Positions 31,463 through 41,620 of a stretch of 64,000 nt of DNA are shown here, piece by piece. The stretch is from Adiantum capillus-veneris (taxonomy: Eukaryota; Streptophyta; Polypodiopsida; Polypodiales; Pteridaceae). Location of the stretch: NCBI GenBank assembly GCA_014529385.2, contig CM043943.1, positions 152,527,592-152,591,591 of the forward strand, written 5' to 3'. The first letter of the stretch is position 1; every line of letters starts with the position of its first letter. The notes beneath the pieces were generated by a model. That model was given only the letters and a program-made list of their open reading frames with translations, made no database searches and was not told the DNA's origin. The position numbers were made by a program, and so were the translations under genes.

Positions 31463-32894
31463 CCTCCACGGCGCACACGTTCAGAGTAGCCAAGATGTGT
31501 TCCCATCCAAAAGGCTCTAACTCTTCTTCAGGAAATGGTTCTGGGATATAGTCCATATCCTCTATAACCCGCTCTAGGATACATCCCTCACGTTTCAAGC
31601 TACCACATTGTGAAGCTCCACACATCCACAGTTCTTTAGGCTTACCTAACCAAGCTGGAAGTTCTGATCCTGCCACTGTGGCGGAATCAAACTTCTCAAC
31701 CGGTGTTCTCGTCACATCCCTATAGCTATGGTCCCTCAAGTTTATCTTTGTTATGGTTTCCATATGTCTTAGGTATATATGGTCATAACCCCAATCTTGG
31801 ACCATTTTCAATTGTCTCATGAATGGTCTTCCCAGAATGATGTCATAGTTGTTCTTCTTGCCAAAGTCAACAACAACAAAAGTGTGTTCATATTCAATGC
31901 CACAAGAAGTAACAAGTACTTTTTCTAGCAGTTCTAGGGGCTTTTCCTTGTGTCCGTCTACAAGCTGCAGGGTCATTCGTGTGGATATCAAGGCAAGTTT
32001 TCCCCATTTTTTCCAAACCTCTTTGGTTGCAATGGCCACACTAGCTCCACTGTCAAGGATTGCCATGGTTTTTACATTATTGAATTCCATAGGAAGGGTG
32101 GTGTTTCCATATTCTCCCTCGTAATACTCGCCTACCTTGTTTAATGGCACTGGCTTAGTATTTAGTTGAGGCATTTCAAGCTCTTTGATGCCTTCCTCGA
32201 TTTGAGTCATTGGGGTTTTTACACCAAATTTCTCTAGAGTTTTACCCACATTAGCCCACAAGTTTGGTCTTATTCTGAGCAACTTGACTAACATTATTGT
32301 ACAGGTAACTGGGGTAGATAGAATATCTACTAGCCCCTTTGAATCGATGGCCTTGTTGGGAGACAGTCTCTGTGATGGGACTGCAACCACATCTGACTTG
32401 GTCTCGTACTCTCCCATGTAGGACGATAGTGTTCTTAGCGAATGGGGTTGACTATCCATAGATTGTACAGATCCTTTGTCGCCCCAATACGATCGCACGT
32501 CTAGATTCATTTGAGATCCAGTCTCAAATTCCTCTATTGGTGGTAGAAACACTCCTCGTTCATCACCAGTCTTGTCTACTCGTCTTCTTAGGTCATCGGC
32601 TTCATTGGCCTCTCTGACTTGTTTCCACAATTCGTCAAGACGATCTATCTCTTTAGAATCCTCAGGTATAGCTTGGTGAAATCCCTCAGAAGAATTATCC
32701 GTGGTATTCAGTACTATCCTTGGTTCTAATGCTGGGTCTTTGAGGTTTGGTCTGTGCTCATGACTAGAATCTGGCTCTTTTAGTTCCTGATTTGGTGGGA
32801 TTACTTGTGTAGGCATGACACGGATCACATCCTCAGGTTTTGCAACTGGTGGTTCTAGTAAAGCTTGGGCTGTTTGAATCATTTTCTGGCACAT
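31440..32894 (-). CDS. Retropepsin-like protease region of element B
   Basis: The 484-codon frame begins in the coiled linker (MCQKMIQTAQALLEPP), continues through the spacer PVPLNKVGEYYEGEYGNTTL and carries the catalytic ILDSGASVAIATKEVWKKWG. YDIILGRPFMRQLKMVQDWG follows, then an acidic tail (ILERVIEDMDYIPEPFPEEE). It is the longest intact protease frame in the window. The enzyme would process gag. One stop separates it from the linker frame upstream. Confidence 0.9.
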   Translation of the reverse strand: MCQKMIQTAQALLEPPVAKPEDVIRVMPTQVIPPNQELKEPDSSHEHRPNLKDPALEPRIVLNTTDNSSEGFHQAIPEDSKEIDRLDELWKQVREANEADDLRRRVDKTGDERGVFLPPIEEFETGSQMNLDVRSYWGDKGSVQSMDSQPHSLRTLSSYMGEYETKSDVVAVPSQRLSPNKAIDSKGLVDILSTPVTCTIMLVKLLRIRPNLWANVGKTLEKFGVKTPMTQIEEGIKELEMPQLNTKPVPLNKVGEYYEGEYGNTTLPMEFNNVKTMAILDSGASVAIATKEVWKKWGKLALISTRMTLQLVDGHKEKPLELLEKVLVTSCGIEYEHTFVVVDFGKKNNYDIILGRPFMRQLKMVQDWGYDHIYLRHMETITKINLRDHSYRDVTRTPVEKFDSATVAGSELPAWLGKPKELWMCGASQCGSLKREGCILERVIEDMDYIPEPFPEEELEPFGWEHILATLNVCAVEDAPNKVL

Positions 32895-33182
32895 TCCAAA
32901 CCTTTACTTTTCTAGTTCCGCATAGGGATATGTCATCCACCTGTGTTCTTGGGTTTGGTTGTTTTTGAGCCTTCCATCATAGGCTTTCAAGAGGGCATCT
33001 AATGTCTCATTAACCTTCTCTGCCAACACAGATCCTCCTGAACTAGCACTTCTCGGTTTCTCATCTGTGGATGGTTCTTCTAGAGGTTTAACCACCTATG
33101 TAAGAGAAGGTGCCTCCTTTTCCTCATGTTTTTTTATCTTCTCCTCACCTTCGGTAAGCTTCTCAGCTAGGGATTTTTGGTC
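32895..33182 (-). pseudogene. Coiled linker of element B, broken
   Basis: The frame at 32,904-33,095 reads SASSGGSVLAEKVNETLDAL and NNQTQEHRWMTYPYAELEK, matching the linker in A and C. Stops on both sides part it from gag (33,183) and protease (32,894). Confidence 0.75.
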
Positions 33183-34910
33183 TCATTCCCTGCGTGCTTT
33201 CGTCCTAGTCTTTCTAGCTTTCCAACTATTTCGTTTGCTCTTGGTTTTCTCACTAGGTGCGTCTGTCTTTGGTCCATCATCGGTCTTTGGACTCGTGTCA
33301 CTTTCCGTGTTCTTTGTCTCTGGATTCTCATCAGCTTTCTTTTGAGCTTGTGCTCTCGTAACTACTTGAACTGGTACAACATTTTCATTTTCTGAGCTAC
33401 TAGGGAGTTGAACAATCCCTGATACATTTGTCGTGATTTTCTTGATTTGTTTTGGTTTTGTCGGGCAATCGGGGATCAAGTGAGTGATGCCACACTCAAG
33501 ACAATAGGCATTTACTTCAGTGATCTCCGTATGAGGACATTGTTTGACCAAGTGGTTGTCACGACTTTTGTGACAATCTGTCTCTGGTTGAGGAGATTCT
33601 TTTAGCATTTCCTCTTGGCTATAAGCAAGCTTTGACCTAGATAAGACGCTATTTGCAATGAATCGCAATGTCCTTTCGTCCATTTCATACCTTCTTTCTT
33701 TCGACTGAAACCCAGGAGGTGGAGGTTGTACCGGCCTCACCACTCCATGGGTTTCTCTTACCTTTTGTTGCTCCGAAGGGTAGTACTCACTTTGGTTGCT
33801 ATACCACATTGTAGCTGGTACTGGCATTGGTTTATTTGATGCTTCCATCATTGGCATGTATCTCATGTCTACCGGCATCCTAGCACCTGGCAGTGGAGGT
33901 TGTTGTCCTAAGACAAATTGTGGCCTTAAAACTCCTACTGGTCTTGGCGCATTCCCCGTAATGTATCTAGGTGGAGTAGGTGCTTCTGGAATAGGTTGTA
34001 CATACCTCTCCCTAGCATTTTCCATGCTATAATAGTACTCTTCCTCTCTATGGTTCGTCCATTTTCTCTCAATTTCACACCACTTCGGCTCTCCCGAATC
34101 AGACCTTACAAGAGGAATCAACCTCTTGACCAAGTCGTCGATAAGCTTTTCAGGATCAATAGGTGCCGTTGGCTTGGCAATGGACTCACTTATCTGTGAA
34201 ACACTGTGCTGAGAGGATGTGTCATCTCCTTGACTCTTTAAGTCCTTTTCTTTGTATGCTTCACAGTTATCCACTAGATAAAGAGCTTCTTTGATAAACT
34301 CGTTTAGCGTCATCCTCCTTATCATATGCAGATCCTTCTGAAGGCCCGCATGTCTCATTCCCTGGATAAAGATCAGCATCAGTCGTGCTTGCGTAGGTAA
34401 TTTCGCTCTCCGACAGAGCTTAACATATCTCTTGAGCCGTAATGATGCTTTGCGTACTGATTCATTCTCTTTTTGTTTGAATCTATGGATTTGTGAGACC
34501 ATGTTGTGAGCAATGCCTTTTGGCGAGAATTCTTCAATAAACTCAAACGGCTCATCTAGGGTCTCAAAATCCCATTTTTCCACCGAGTCGAACCATGTAG
34601 CTACATCGTCTTCTAGAGTCAATCCAAATCCCGCAAACTGTGTCGCAAAATCTGAAACTTCCTCTGCTCTAATCACTCTTCTAAAAGCCGTTACGTGATC
34701 TCTCAGATCTTTATCTCCGGAGTATTTTCTGTTTACCCATTTCTGGACTTGGGGTGGTCTAACTCGTCGATTGTCTACAAGTCTAACCAGAGACTCTCCC
34801 AATCCTTCTCTCGTTATCGATCTTGAAGGGAATCCTGGTGGCTCTCTTCTTGGAATTCCTATAGGAATTCTCGTGTTTGGAGGAGGCATTTGTGGTTCTT
34901 CATTGACCAA
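33183..34910 (-). CDS. Gag of element B (capsid, zinc knuckles, basic region)
   Basis: The 575-codon frame is the most complete gag here. The capsid core is around residues 50-190 (FAGFGLTLEDDVATWFDSVE; FSPKGIAHNMVSQIHRFKQK; LMLIFIQGMRHAGLQKDLHM). The family signature KWCEIERKWTNHREEEYYYS follows. Then comes a first zinc knuckle that has lost its second cysteine (CHKSRDNHLVKQC) and an intact second one (CLECGITHLIPDC). It ends in the basic KSKRNSWKARKTRTKARRE. Gag would assemble particles and package RNA. The chosen start is the first ATG of the open frame; true gag starts earlier, at about 35,268. Confidence 0.9.
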   Translation of the reverse strand: MVNEEPQMPPPNTRIPIGIPRREPPGFPSRSITREGLGESLVRLVDNRRVRPPQVQKWVNRKYSGDKDLRDHVTAFRRVIRAEEVSDFATQFAGFGLTLEDDVATWFDSVEKWDFETLDEPFEFIEEFSPKGIAHNMVSQIHRFKQKENESVRKASLRLKRYVKLCRRAKLPTQARLMLIFIQGMRHAGLQKDLHMIRRMTLNEFIKEALYLVDNCEAYKEKDLKSQGDDTSSQHSVSQISESIAKPTAPIDPEKLIDDLVKRLIPLVRSDSGEPKWCEIERKWTNHREEEYYYSMENARERYVQPIPEAPTPPRYITGNAPRPVGVLRPQFVLGQQPPLPGARMPVDMRYMPMMEASNKPMPVPATMWYSNQSEYYPSEQQKVRETHGVVRPVQPPPPGFQSKERRYEMDERTLRFIANSVLSRSKLAYSQEEMLKESPQPETDCHKSRDNHLVKQCPHTEITEVNAYCLECGITHLIPDCPTKPKQIKKITTNVSGIVQLPSSSENENVVPVQVVTRAQAQKKADENPETKNTESDTSPKTDDGPKTDAPSEKTKSKRNSWKARKTRTKARRE

Positions 34911-35268
34911 ATATCTACCTCTTTCTAGTACAGTCTGTGGATTTGTGCTTTCTACAACTTTGTATTCTCGTCCATACTTGTCTACAACTATAGATCTCCA
35001 TTGACAGTCGACTCCGTATGTGTATACATATAAGAGCTTGTAATCCGTTATCTCTTCTAGGTATGGATCTGAGCACCTATAAAGATTGACCTCATTGTCG
35101 TCAATGTATCTTTATAGTCCTTCACTCTCATGACCAATCATCCAAACTCTCTCAACAAGATGGATCTTTATCAATTGCGAGTTTGGAAGATCCATTGTGG
35201 GAGGATATTCCTCTATCGTCGGGATCTCCAAGCTTGTGTAAGCTGCGTTTGAATCTACGGTAGACATG
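34911..35268 (-). pseudogene. Gag N-terminal region of element B
   Basis: From an ATG at 35,266-35,268 the frame reads MSTVDSNAAYTSLEIPTIEE, then continues with one stop near 35,110 into YTYGVDCQWRSIVVDKYGRE and on into the capsid frame. This is the likely true gag start, about 2.6 kb downstream of the PBS. Confidence 0.72.
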
Positions 35269-37855
35269 ATTTCTGGGCTTAAGAGCTTTTGCTTGGTTCA
35301 AGTAGACTTAGTCCACTGTGTTCAAGTTCTTTGGTTAGGGAAAAGTAGAAACTATGTCCAAAACCGCAACCGTTTCATCACAATTCTTGCAAATTGTCAC
35401 TTTTAGACACCCCTGACTTGCGGATGTATTTTGATATAAAAACTTTTCTGATTCGATACCGTTTGTGAAAGTTATGGCCAAAATAGTGAAATGCAGTTTA
35501 GAATGGTCAAAATGAGTCCAAATTCAATTTTAAAAGAATATTTGGGATCTCTGTGACACTGTGAACACTTCTGTATGGTCAAAATTATAGTTGGACCCTA
35601 AAACTGGCCTAGAGACATCCTACGCATAGGATGTATATATGCTCAGAATTTAACAAAATTTGGTCCAAAGACTCCCCTTAAGTCCAGCAACACAATGGTG
35701 TACTCAGAATTTCATTTGGACCTAAAAATGGCCTTGAGACATCCTACGCGTAGGATGTCTTTTTGCTCAGAATGACTTGAAAGTTTCACCCTAGCTTCTC
35801 CTTGATGTGCTGATCATAGTGGTGTGCTCATAGGTTGGTTTGGAGTCCTAAATCAAGTTGGAGACATCCTACGCGTAGGATGTCTAATTGCTCAGATTTT
35901 GTCCAAACTTGATCCCAAGATTCTCCTAGGGCTCAGCAACCCAATGGTATGCTTAGATTTGAATTTGGATGCCAATAGGTCAAGTTTTGGGCTACATAAG
36001 CTTCTAGTGCACTCCAAGAGTAGGATGTCTGACAATTCTTGTCTTTGCTTGGTAAATAGGCCAAACAAGGTCCAAATTCACTTTTGAAAAAAGTTCTGGA
36101 ATCCTTGAGACACTTAGAACCTCCCTTTATGGCCAAAGTAGAATTTTGATGACTTTATGACCCTGGAGACATCCTATGCGCAGGATGTCTTTTTGCTCTG
36201 TTTCAGCTCAAACTTGCACTGGAGTTTCCCCTTGATGTGCTAAACTCACAGCTATTTTTACTTGTTGATTCTGACACCTATAGGTTGGTCAAATGATCAA
36301 GAATCTGTTCCAAAAGCCTGATGTCCGTTCTGATGAATTCACCAGTCAAATCAACTCCAAATTGGACCAAATTTTCCTAGGAGGCTTATCTAAGGCTATA
36401 TAACACACTGCTATGTCCACAATTTGAATTTGGACTCTAAATCATGCCTTAGACATCCTACGCGTAGGATGTCTAACTGCTCAGAATTGCCCCAAATTTG
36501 AACCACAGACTCTCCTTAAGGTGCTGATCACTGTGGTATGCTCATAGGTTGATTTGGAGTGCTAAATCATGGTGAAGACATCCTACGCATAGGATGTCTA
36601 AGTGCTTAGAATTGCCCCAAACTTGAGCCACAGCTTCCCCTTGATGTCAGCAACCCAATGCTATGCTTATATTTTAATTTGGATGTCAAAAGATCCCAAA
36701 ACTAGCTATTCTTGCCTTTTGTCTGTCCAAAAATGCTAAAGTTTGTTCAATCTTCACTTTCACTGACCCAAATGAGATGAAATTTATCACATGCACTCAA
36801 TACAACATTTAGAACATGCCTATGGAGTCATCCTATGGTTTGGTCTCAAAATTAGGCCTTGGACACAATTTGGGTAGGATGTCTGGAAATTCTTATCTTT
36901 TGGCCTTATCCTGTCAAGATATGGTCAAGTTCCCCTTTCCAGGTGAAAATAGGGTAAAACCTACCTTCTGAACACACTGGTCAACTGAGAATTTCAAAAT
37001 TTCCACCAGATCACCCTGTAGACACCCTACGCGTAGGATGTCTACTACTGATTTTTTGAGATTGAAGTGTTCCTGATGCTTCCTTATGCTCTCAGCAAGT
37101 GCAAGTATGCTTCACAATTGCAAAAACATGCAAAAATTACTCAATTAAGCCTTTGCTGAAATTTTACGTTTTCTGACTCCGCCTTTTGGCTTTTGGTCAA
37201 CAAAAATAGAGAAAAACACCAAAGTCAATATGTTACGAGGGTAAAACCTACCCTCTGAACCCACTGGTGCAGTCAGAATTTTCAAATTTGGTCTCTAGAA
37301 CCCCCTTGAGACATCCTACGCGTTGGAGGTCTATGTTTACAGAATTGCAGGTTTTCTTCACAAAACCCTTGCAAATGCTCTTTTATATGCACAGCATCAG
37401 TAGTCATACAAAAATATCTACAAAAGCTTGTTTAATGCATTTTTACTCTCAAAAGCACACTTTTCCGTGATTTCAAATGCAATCAAACACTTTAGCAAAT
37501 AATTCAGTGTTGAATAGCTCTAGATCAGAATCGGATCACTTACCTAAAGCTACTCCTACAAATCATATGGGGTTTTGCATCTATGAGTAGAAAAACGCTT
37601 CACTACCACACACGGACTAGTAAACGCTTTTATCACCTCACAAATCACTCGACCACCAACAACTACTCTAATCCACAGATCCTAACTAAACCTATCTGGT
37701 TGCAGACCCTCGGCAAGACACACGCTTCCTGGCTATCCACTTGATCGCGGAATATCCTCTTCTAGATCCACTTAAGAAAAACGCTTTCTTTAGCCGAAAC
37801 TAAATCAAGAAACCATCACACGAGTGTTAGTAGGAAACTTACTTAGGTCCTTGTG
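35269..37855 (-). other. Element B leader with periodic 24 bp palindromes
   Basis: A 2.59 kb untranslated leader contains a 24 bp palindrome (half-site AGACATCCTACG followed by its own inverse). It is perfect at 35,737-35,760, 35,862-35,885 and 36,451-36,474. Near-perfect copies lie at 35,613-35,636, 36,167-36,190, 36,576-36,599, 37,020-37,043 and 37,309-37,332. Degenerate or half copies lie at 36,017-36,030 and 36,862-36,884. Intervals cluster near 125-158 and 284-289 bp. Flanking text is also repeated (tcagcaacccaatg; cttgatgtgctgatca). The leader has no credible gene. Confidence 0.88.
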
Positions 37856-37874
37856 TCCCCGGCAGCGGCGCCAA
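37856..37874 (-). promoter_or_regulatory. Element B primer-binding site, tRNA-Asp
   Basis: In sense it reads TTGGCGCCGCTGCCGGGGA next to the 5' LTR: the tRNA-Asp complement with one change from the A site. Confidence 0.93.
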
Positions 37875-38831
37875 TGTTGGAAGAGCCACTCACACACCCA
37901 TGAAGTGCATGCAAACACTACCTAGATCAACATAATGTCAATCGAGGACACAAATGACACGATAGGCACACGAAGGAAATATCTTTAGCTTGTCAGGCTG
38001 AGACCATCCTACACACACAACACTTTGGAAGGCCAACTATATGACAATCAAGAACCTCACTGCTCTCAACTACACCACCTAGCCACATACACACATACGC
38101 AAGGTAACTCACCTAATCATGCCAGATTCGTAGGAAACTTAAGGAACACCATCCCCTCACTAGGATACACCTGTCCCTAAGCTTCTACACTAAAACCCTC
38201 ACTCTAAACCCATCTGCGGAAAACGCGTAGGATAACAGAGCAAAATTTTGAAAGTTCCCGAAACTGAGATTTATGAGTACCTATGCATAGCTTATGTCGC
38301 CACGATTCTATAAACTACTAGCACGCAGAAAACAGACATCGTTTGATACACTTACGGCCACAAATAGCTCGTAGATGCATCGGCGTGTCCGCTTCGTCTC
38401 GCGTGGAATGATTGGCATTGTCACGTAGCTCTCCTCGAGCCTACAACAATGGTGCAGTCGGATCTCCAATGTGTTGAGTGAGCCGGGCGTAGCTAGAGGA
38501 TAAAGCTCACTCTCACTCTCTTTCTGTCTCACACATAGTAGACGGCAGCGCTAAAGTTTTGATTATGATTAAAAGTCTCCCTTACAAAATGACCTAGGTA
38601 CCTTATATATACTAAGGCTACCTTAGGTTTAACCAAAAATGGGATTGAAAGGGTCAAATGGCTTTGTATTTACAATCTGGAAGTGCCATTGCACCCCGGC
38701 TTCTGAAACTAGAATAACTACTCATACAAATGACGTTTATAGCCATAATCCACAGCATTTCATAACTTGCAAAAGATAAGACTTTGGTACGAAACTTGAG
38801 TTATGTTGTGTTGTTGACCCAGCGGTCAACA
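37875..38831 (-). repeat. Element B 5' LTR (right copy)
   Basis: 957 bp, TG...CA. It matches the two parts of the left LTR. It carries a degenerate leader palindrome (ACGCGTAGGAT) at 38,223-38,233. In sense the phrase CACTTCCAGATTGTAAATAC is shared with the C and G LTRs (CTTCCAGATTGTA). Confidence 0.93.
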
Positions 38832-38836
38832 CACAC

Positions 38837-39783
38837 TACCAGTAGAATTCCAAGGAGTAGTTTCCAAAGCTATTCTTGACAGTGGAGCAGGAGTCCCTAT
38901 CGCCACCAAGGAAATCTGGAAAAAATGGGGAAAACCGGCTTTGAGAGCTACCAAAAGGAAATTGCAATTGGCAGATGGGTTCATGGAAAAGCCTCTAGGA
39001 CTTTTAGAAAAAGTAATTGTCACCTCGTGTGGAATCGAGTATGAGCATACATTTGCAATAGTTGATTTCGACAAAAAGAACAATTACGAGATCATCTTGG
39101 GAAGACCATTCATGAGACAACTAAAGATGTGGTCCAAGATTGGGGTTACGACCACATATACCTCAGACATGGTGAGACTACAACCAAAATATACCTAAAA
39201 GACCATAGTTAGAAAGATGTGAACCAAACACCAGTGGAAGAGTTTGATTCAGCTACATTGGCAGGGTCCGAACTCCTAGCATGGTTAGGACAGAAAAAAG
39301 AGATATGGATGTACGGAGCTTCACATTGTGGGAGCTCAAAATTGTGGGAGCTTAAAAAGAGAGGAATGCGTCTTAGAAAGAGCTATTGAGGACAAGGATT
39401 ACATTCCAGAACCTTTTCCCGAAGATGCCTTAAAACCTCTAGAATGGGAACACATACTAGCAACATTGGATGTCTGTACCATTACAGATAGCCCAACATC
39501 AAAATTTTGCAATAAGGATGGCTATGATGTGCTACCATATTACATGGTAAGCCTTATACCAGCAAAAGATGAGAATGTAGACCCACCAAAACAAGAAGAG
39601 TTTTATGACTCCTCTGAGCATCTGAAGTTAAATAACGATGCAGATAACGAGTATTCAGACAGCTCAAGTGAGCATGAGGAGAAAACAACGAATATCAAGT
39701 TTTATGATTTTTCCAATCAACACCCTAGACGCCAGGAATGCTATAGACAAAAAAGCGTAGAAAAAAAAATAGAGAGAACCTGA
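38837..39783 (+). pseudogene. Protease of element C, continued after element B
   Basis: The frame resumes with SKAILDSGAGVPIATKEIWK, the retropepsin active site. It then has ATKRKLQLADGFMEKPLGLL and YEIILGRPFMRQLKM, followed by a frameshift at about 39,130, stops near 39,200, and the acidic tail at 39,328-39,783 (RAIEDKDYIPEPFPEDALKP). The resumption point matches the break at 21,923, which proves that both parts were one gene. Confidence 0.88.
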
Positions 39784-40270
39784 TGCCCAGGATAAAAGAT
39801 AAAACTCACTATCTAATGCTTGTCAAGGCAGAGGATTGTGTAAAAGACCAAATATCAGGAAGATTCTCAAGAGTTCGAAGGGAAAGGACGCGTGAGAAAA
39901 TAAAACAAGTACGGAAGACTAAAACATAAACAAAATAAAAAAATATCAACAATCAAAACAAAAAAAAACAAGAGACCTAGAGTGGACCAAAATGGAGCGT
40001 AAAAAGAAATACCAAGAACTAAAACGGTCGTTACGAGAGGTATGGACTACTGAGAGAGAAAGTGATGGTAAGGAGGAGTTAGAAAAAGAAAACATGAATG
40101 TACCATCCCACTACCGAAAATTCACCATCCAGGACAGAAAAATCATAATGACACCACCAGTCAGTGAAAGAATAAACCAGAAATCTTACGATGGGCCAGA
40201 AAATGCAAAACGGATAGACCTCGCTGTGCCAGGCAAAAAGCCTCAGCCGGTCTATATAACAAACTGATTT
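39784..40270 (+). pseudogene. Protease-RT linker of element C
   Basis: A lysine- and glutamate-rich stretch (39,992-40,267: MERKKKYQELKRSLREVW ... GPENAKRIDLAVPGKKPQPV). This linker type precedes RT in related plant gypsy elements. In A and B the W-x-P-K module follows the protease instead. Confidence 0.65.
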
Positions 40271-40440
40271 AGAGCCTGAAGAAGAAGAACTGCTAACAAA
40301 ACTTCTCAAGAAGTATAAAGATGTGTTTGCATGGTCCTACAAAGACCTCAAAGGAGTTGATCCATCGATATGCCAACATACAATTCCGTTGAAATCAGAT
40401 GCCAAACCTAGCAAACAACGTCCTTACACATATAATGACT
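40271..40440 (+). pseudogene. Reverse transcriptase N-terminal start of element C
   Basis: In a shifted frame the sequence reads DLEPEEEELLTKLLKKYKDV then FAWSYKDLKGVDPSICQHTI and ends QRPYTYND. This is the segment directly before the RT fingers in this gypsy group. It stops abruptly at about 40,440. The residues that should follow occur on the opposite strand at about 43,895. Confidence 0.85.
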
Positions 40441-41620
40441 TTTTAGCGAATGTGATGTACTACTTTCCAGCACTTGTGGAGTAGGATGTAGTTGATCTTT
40501 GGGCTTGAGCTGTTTGTATAATTTGTAAGAGATCAGATTTGCTTGAGCTCCAGAATCAAGCAATGCCCTCAATGCAACTTGATTGTGACCCACTTTGAAT
40601 GCAATTATTGGCTCCACTCTGTCTTCACCAAAATTCATTAGTCGAATAGCATTTACTCGCAACGGTGATCCACTCTGTTTTTGTTGTCGTAGAAGCCTTC
40701 TTTTTGCAATGCGTTCTTTTTCTTCTGCTTGGGCTTCTTCTTGTACCCTCTGATTCTGCTTTATCCGTTGTTTTTCTTGATGGATTTGTTGAAGCATATC
40801 CTGTGTTAGTGGTAAATGATAGTTTTTTAACCGACACCCACTAATCCAGTTTAGCATTTCTTCTCTTGCCAATGTAGCAAGTTTGACAGCTCCACTTGGT
40901 GATAAGTCACTAATCACAAAGGGTCCCATCCCTCGCTTTTTAAGTTTCTTGGCAAGTTTCTTTAAAGTATAAACAAGTACATAATCACCTGTTTTGAACT
41001 CTTTCGTGCACACATGCTTGTCAAAAAAGTCTTTTTGTCTTCTCTTTTTGGCATAGATCGAAGCTACAACTCTTAGTCGAAGTTCATCTAGCTCTTCAAG
41101 ATCATCTATTCTTGAAGAGAGCTCATGCCCTATCCATTCTAAGCGTTTCGCTACTCGTAGAGTTGGAACTAAAAACTCTATGGGTAATATAGCGTTTAGA
41201 CCAAACACCATATTGTACGGTGTTGTTTCGATTGATGTTTTGTAAGCTCTCGGGGGGTTCACTATGTATAAAACTACCATATCATGTGCGTTCAAGACAT
41301 GTTTGTAAAACCCCTTATCTGTGAATTTTGTTAAGAATATAATGTACCCTTTTCTTTTATAATCTGTAAGTTTTTTTCAAATCTGAAAAAAATACCCTTT
41401 TGTATATAAATTACTGTAAGTTTCAAGAACTTTAAATACCCTTCTGTTGAACTCACGTGATATGTTACATTTTTATTAGGTGACCTCCCCGGGTGTAAGC
41501 TACCCTGTATGCCCATAGCGTTGAGTGTAACTGTTGATCCCAGTCTGTCCTTGACTATGATACAATTTTAGTCAGAACAGTGCATAGTGTTTTATTTGTG
41601 GCCTCAGCTTGTCCATTTGC
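40441..41620 (-). pseudogene. Integrase C-terminal region fused to a second retropepsin-like domain
   Basis: The frame at 40,408-41,295 begins with the integrase C-terminal core (SIETTPYNMVFGLNAILPIE), a basic region, and a GPFVISDLSP-type C-terminal fold. It ends with a domain reading GHNQVALRALLDSGAQANLI SYKLYKQL (split here only for length), a retropepsin active-site pattern. C already has a protease before RT, so this is a second one, placed after integrase. A MITE at 41,259-41,493 interrupts the frame upstream. The last codons run into sequence beyond the inversion junction. Confidence 0.75.
41259..41493. mobile_element. hAT-like MITE in integrase of element C
   Basis: 235 bp insertion with inverted ends CTCGGGGGGTTCAC and GTGACCTCCCCGGG (12 of 14 paired). 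It is flanked by an exact 8 bp duplication TGTAAGCT (41,251-41,258 and 41,494-41,501), the size typical of hAT elements. Removing it rejoins the integrase reading (WAYRVAY / AYKTSIETTPYN). The interior has repeated TACCCTTTT and CTGTAAGTTT phrases and no gene. Confidence 0.9.

Larger units (their letters stand above)
21924..38831 (-). mobile_element. Element B: non-autonomous Ty3/gypsy-like LTR element in the protease of C
   Basis: B spans 16,908 bp including a 5,757 bp DNA transposon, so about 11.15 kb net. It is in minus orientation: 5' LTR (37,875-38,831), PBS, leader, gag, protease, W-x-P-K region, 3' region, polypurine tract, 3' LTR (left). LTRs start TGTTGGAAGAG and end GGTCAACA on the plus strand. 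Flanking 5-mers are tacac (21,919-21,923) and cacac (38,832-38,836), four of five matching. Removing B restores continuity of the C protease. No pol is present, as in A. Confidence 0.92.

Noticed and set aside
40408-41295. A separate minus-strand retrotransposon D at 40.4-43.9 kb
   Set aside because: No LTRs, PBS or TSD bound it, and its RT begins at exactly the residue where the plus-strand RT of C stops; an inversion within C is the simpler reading.
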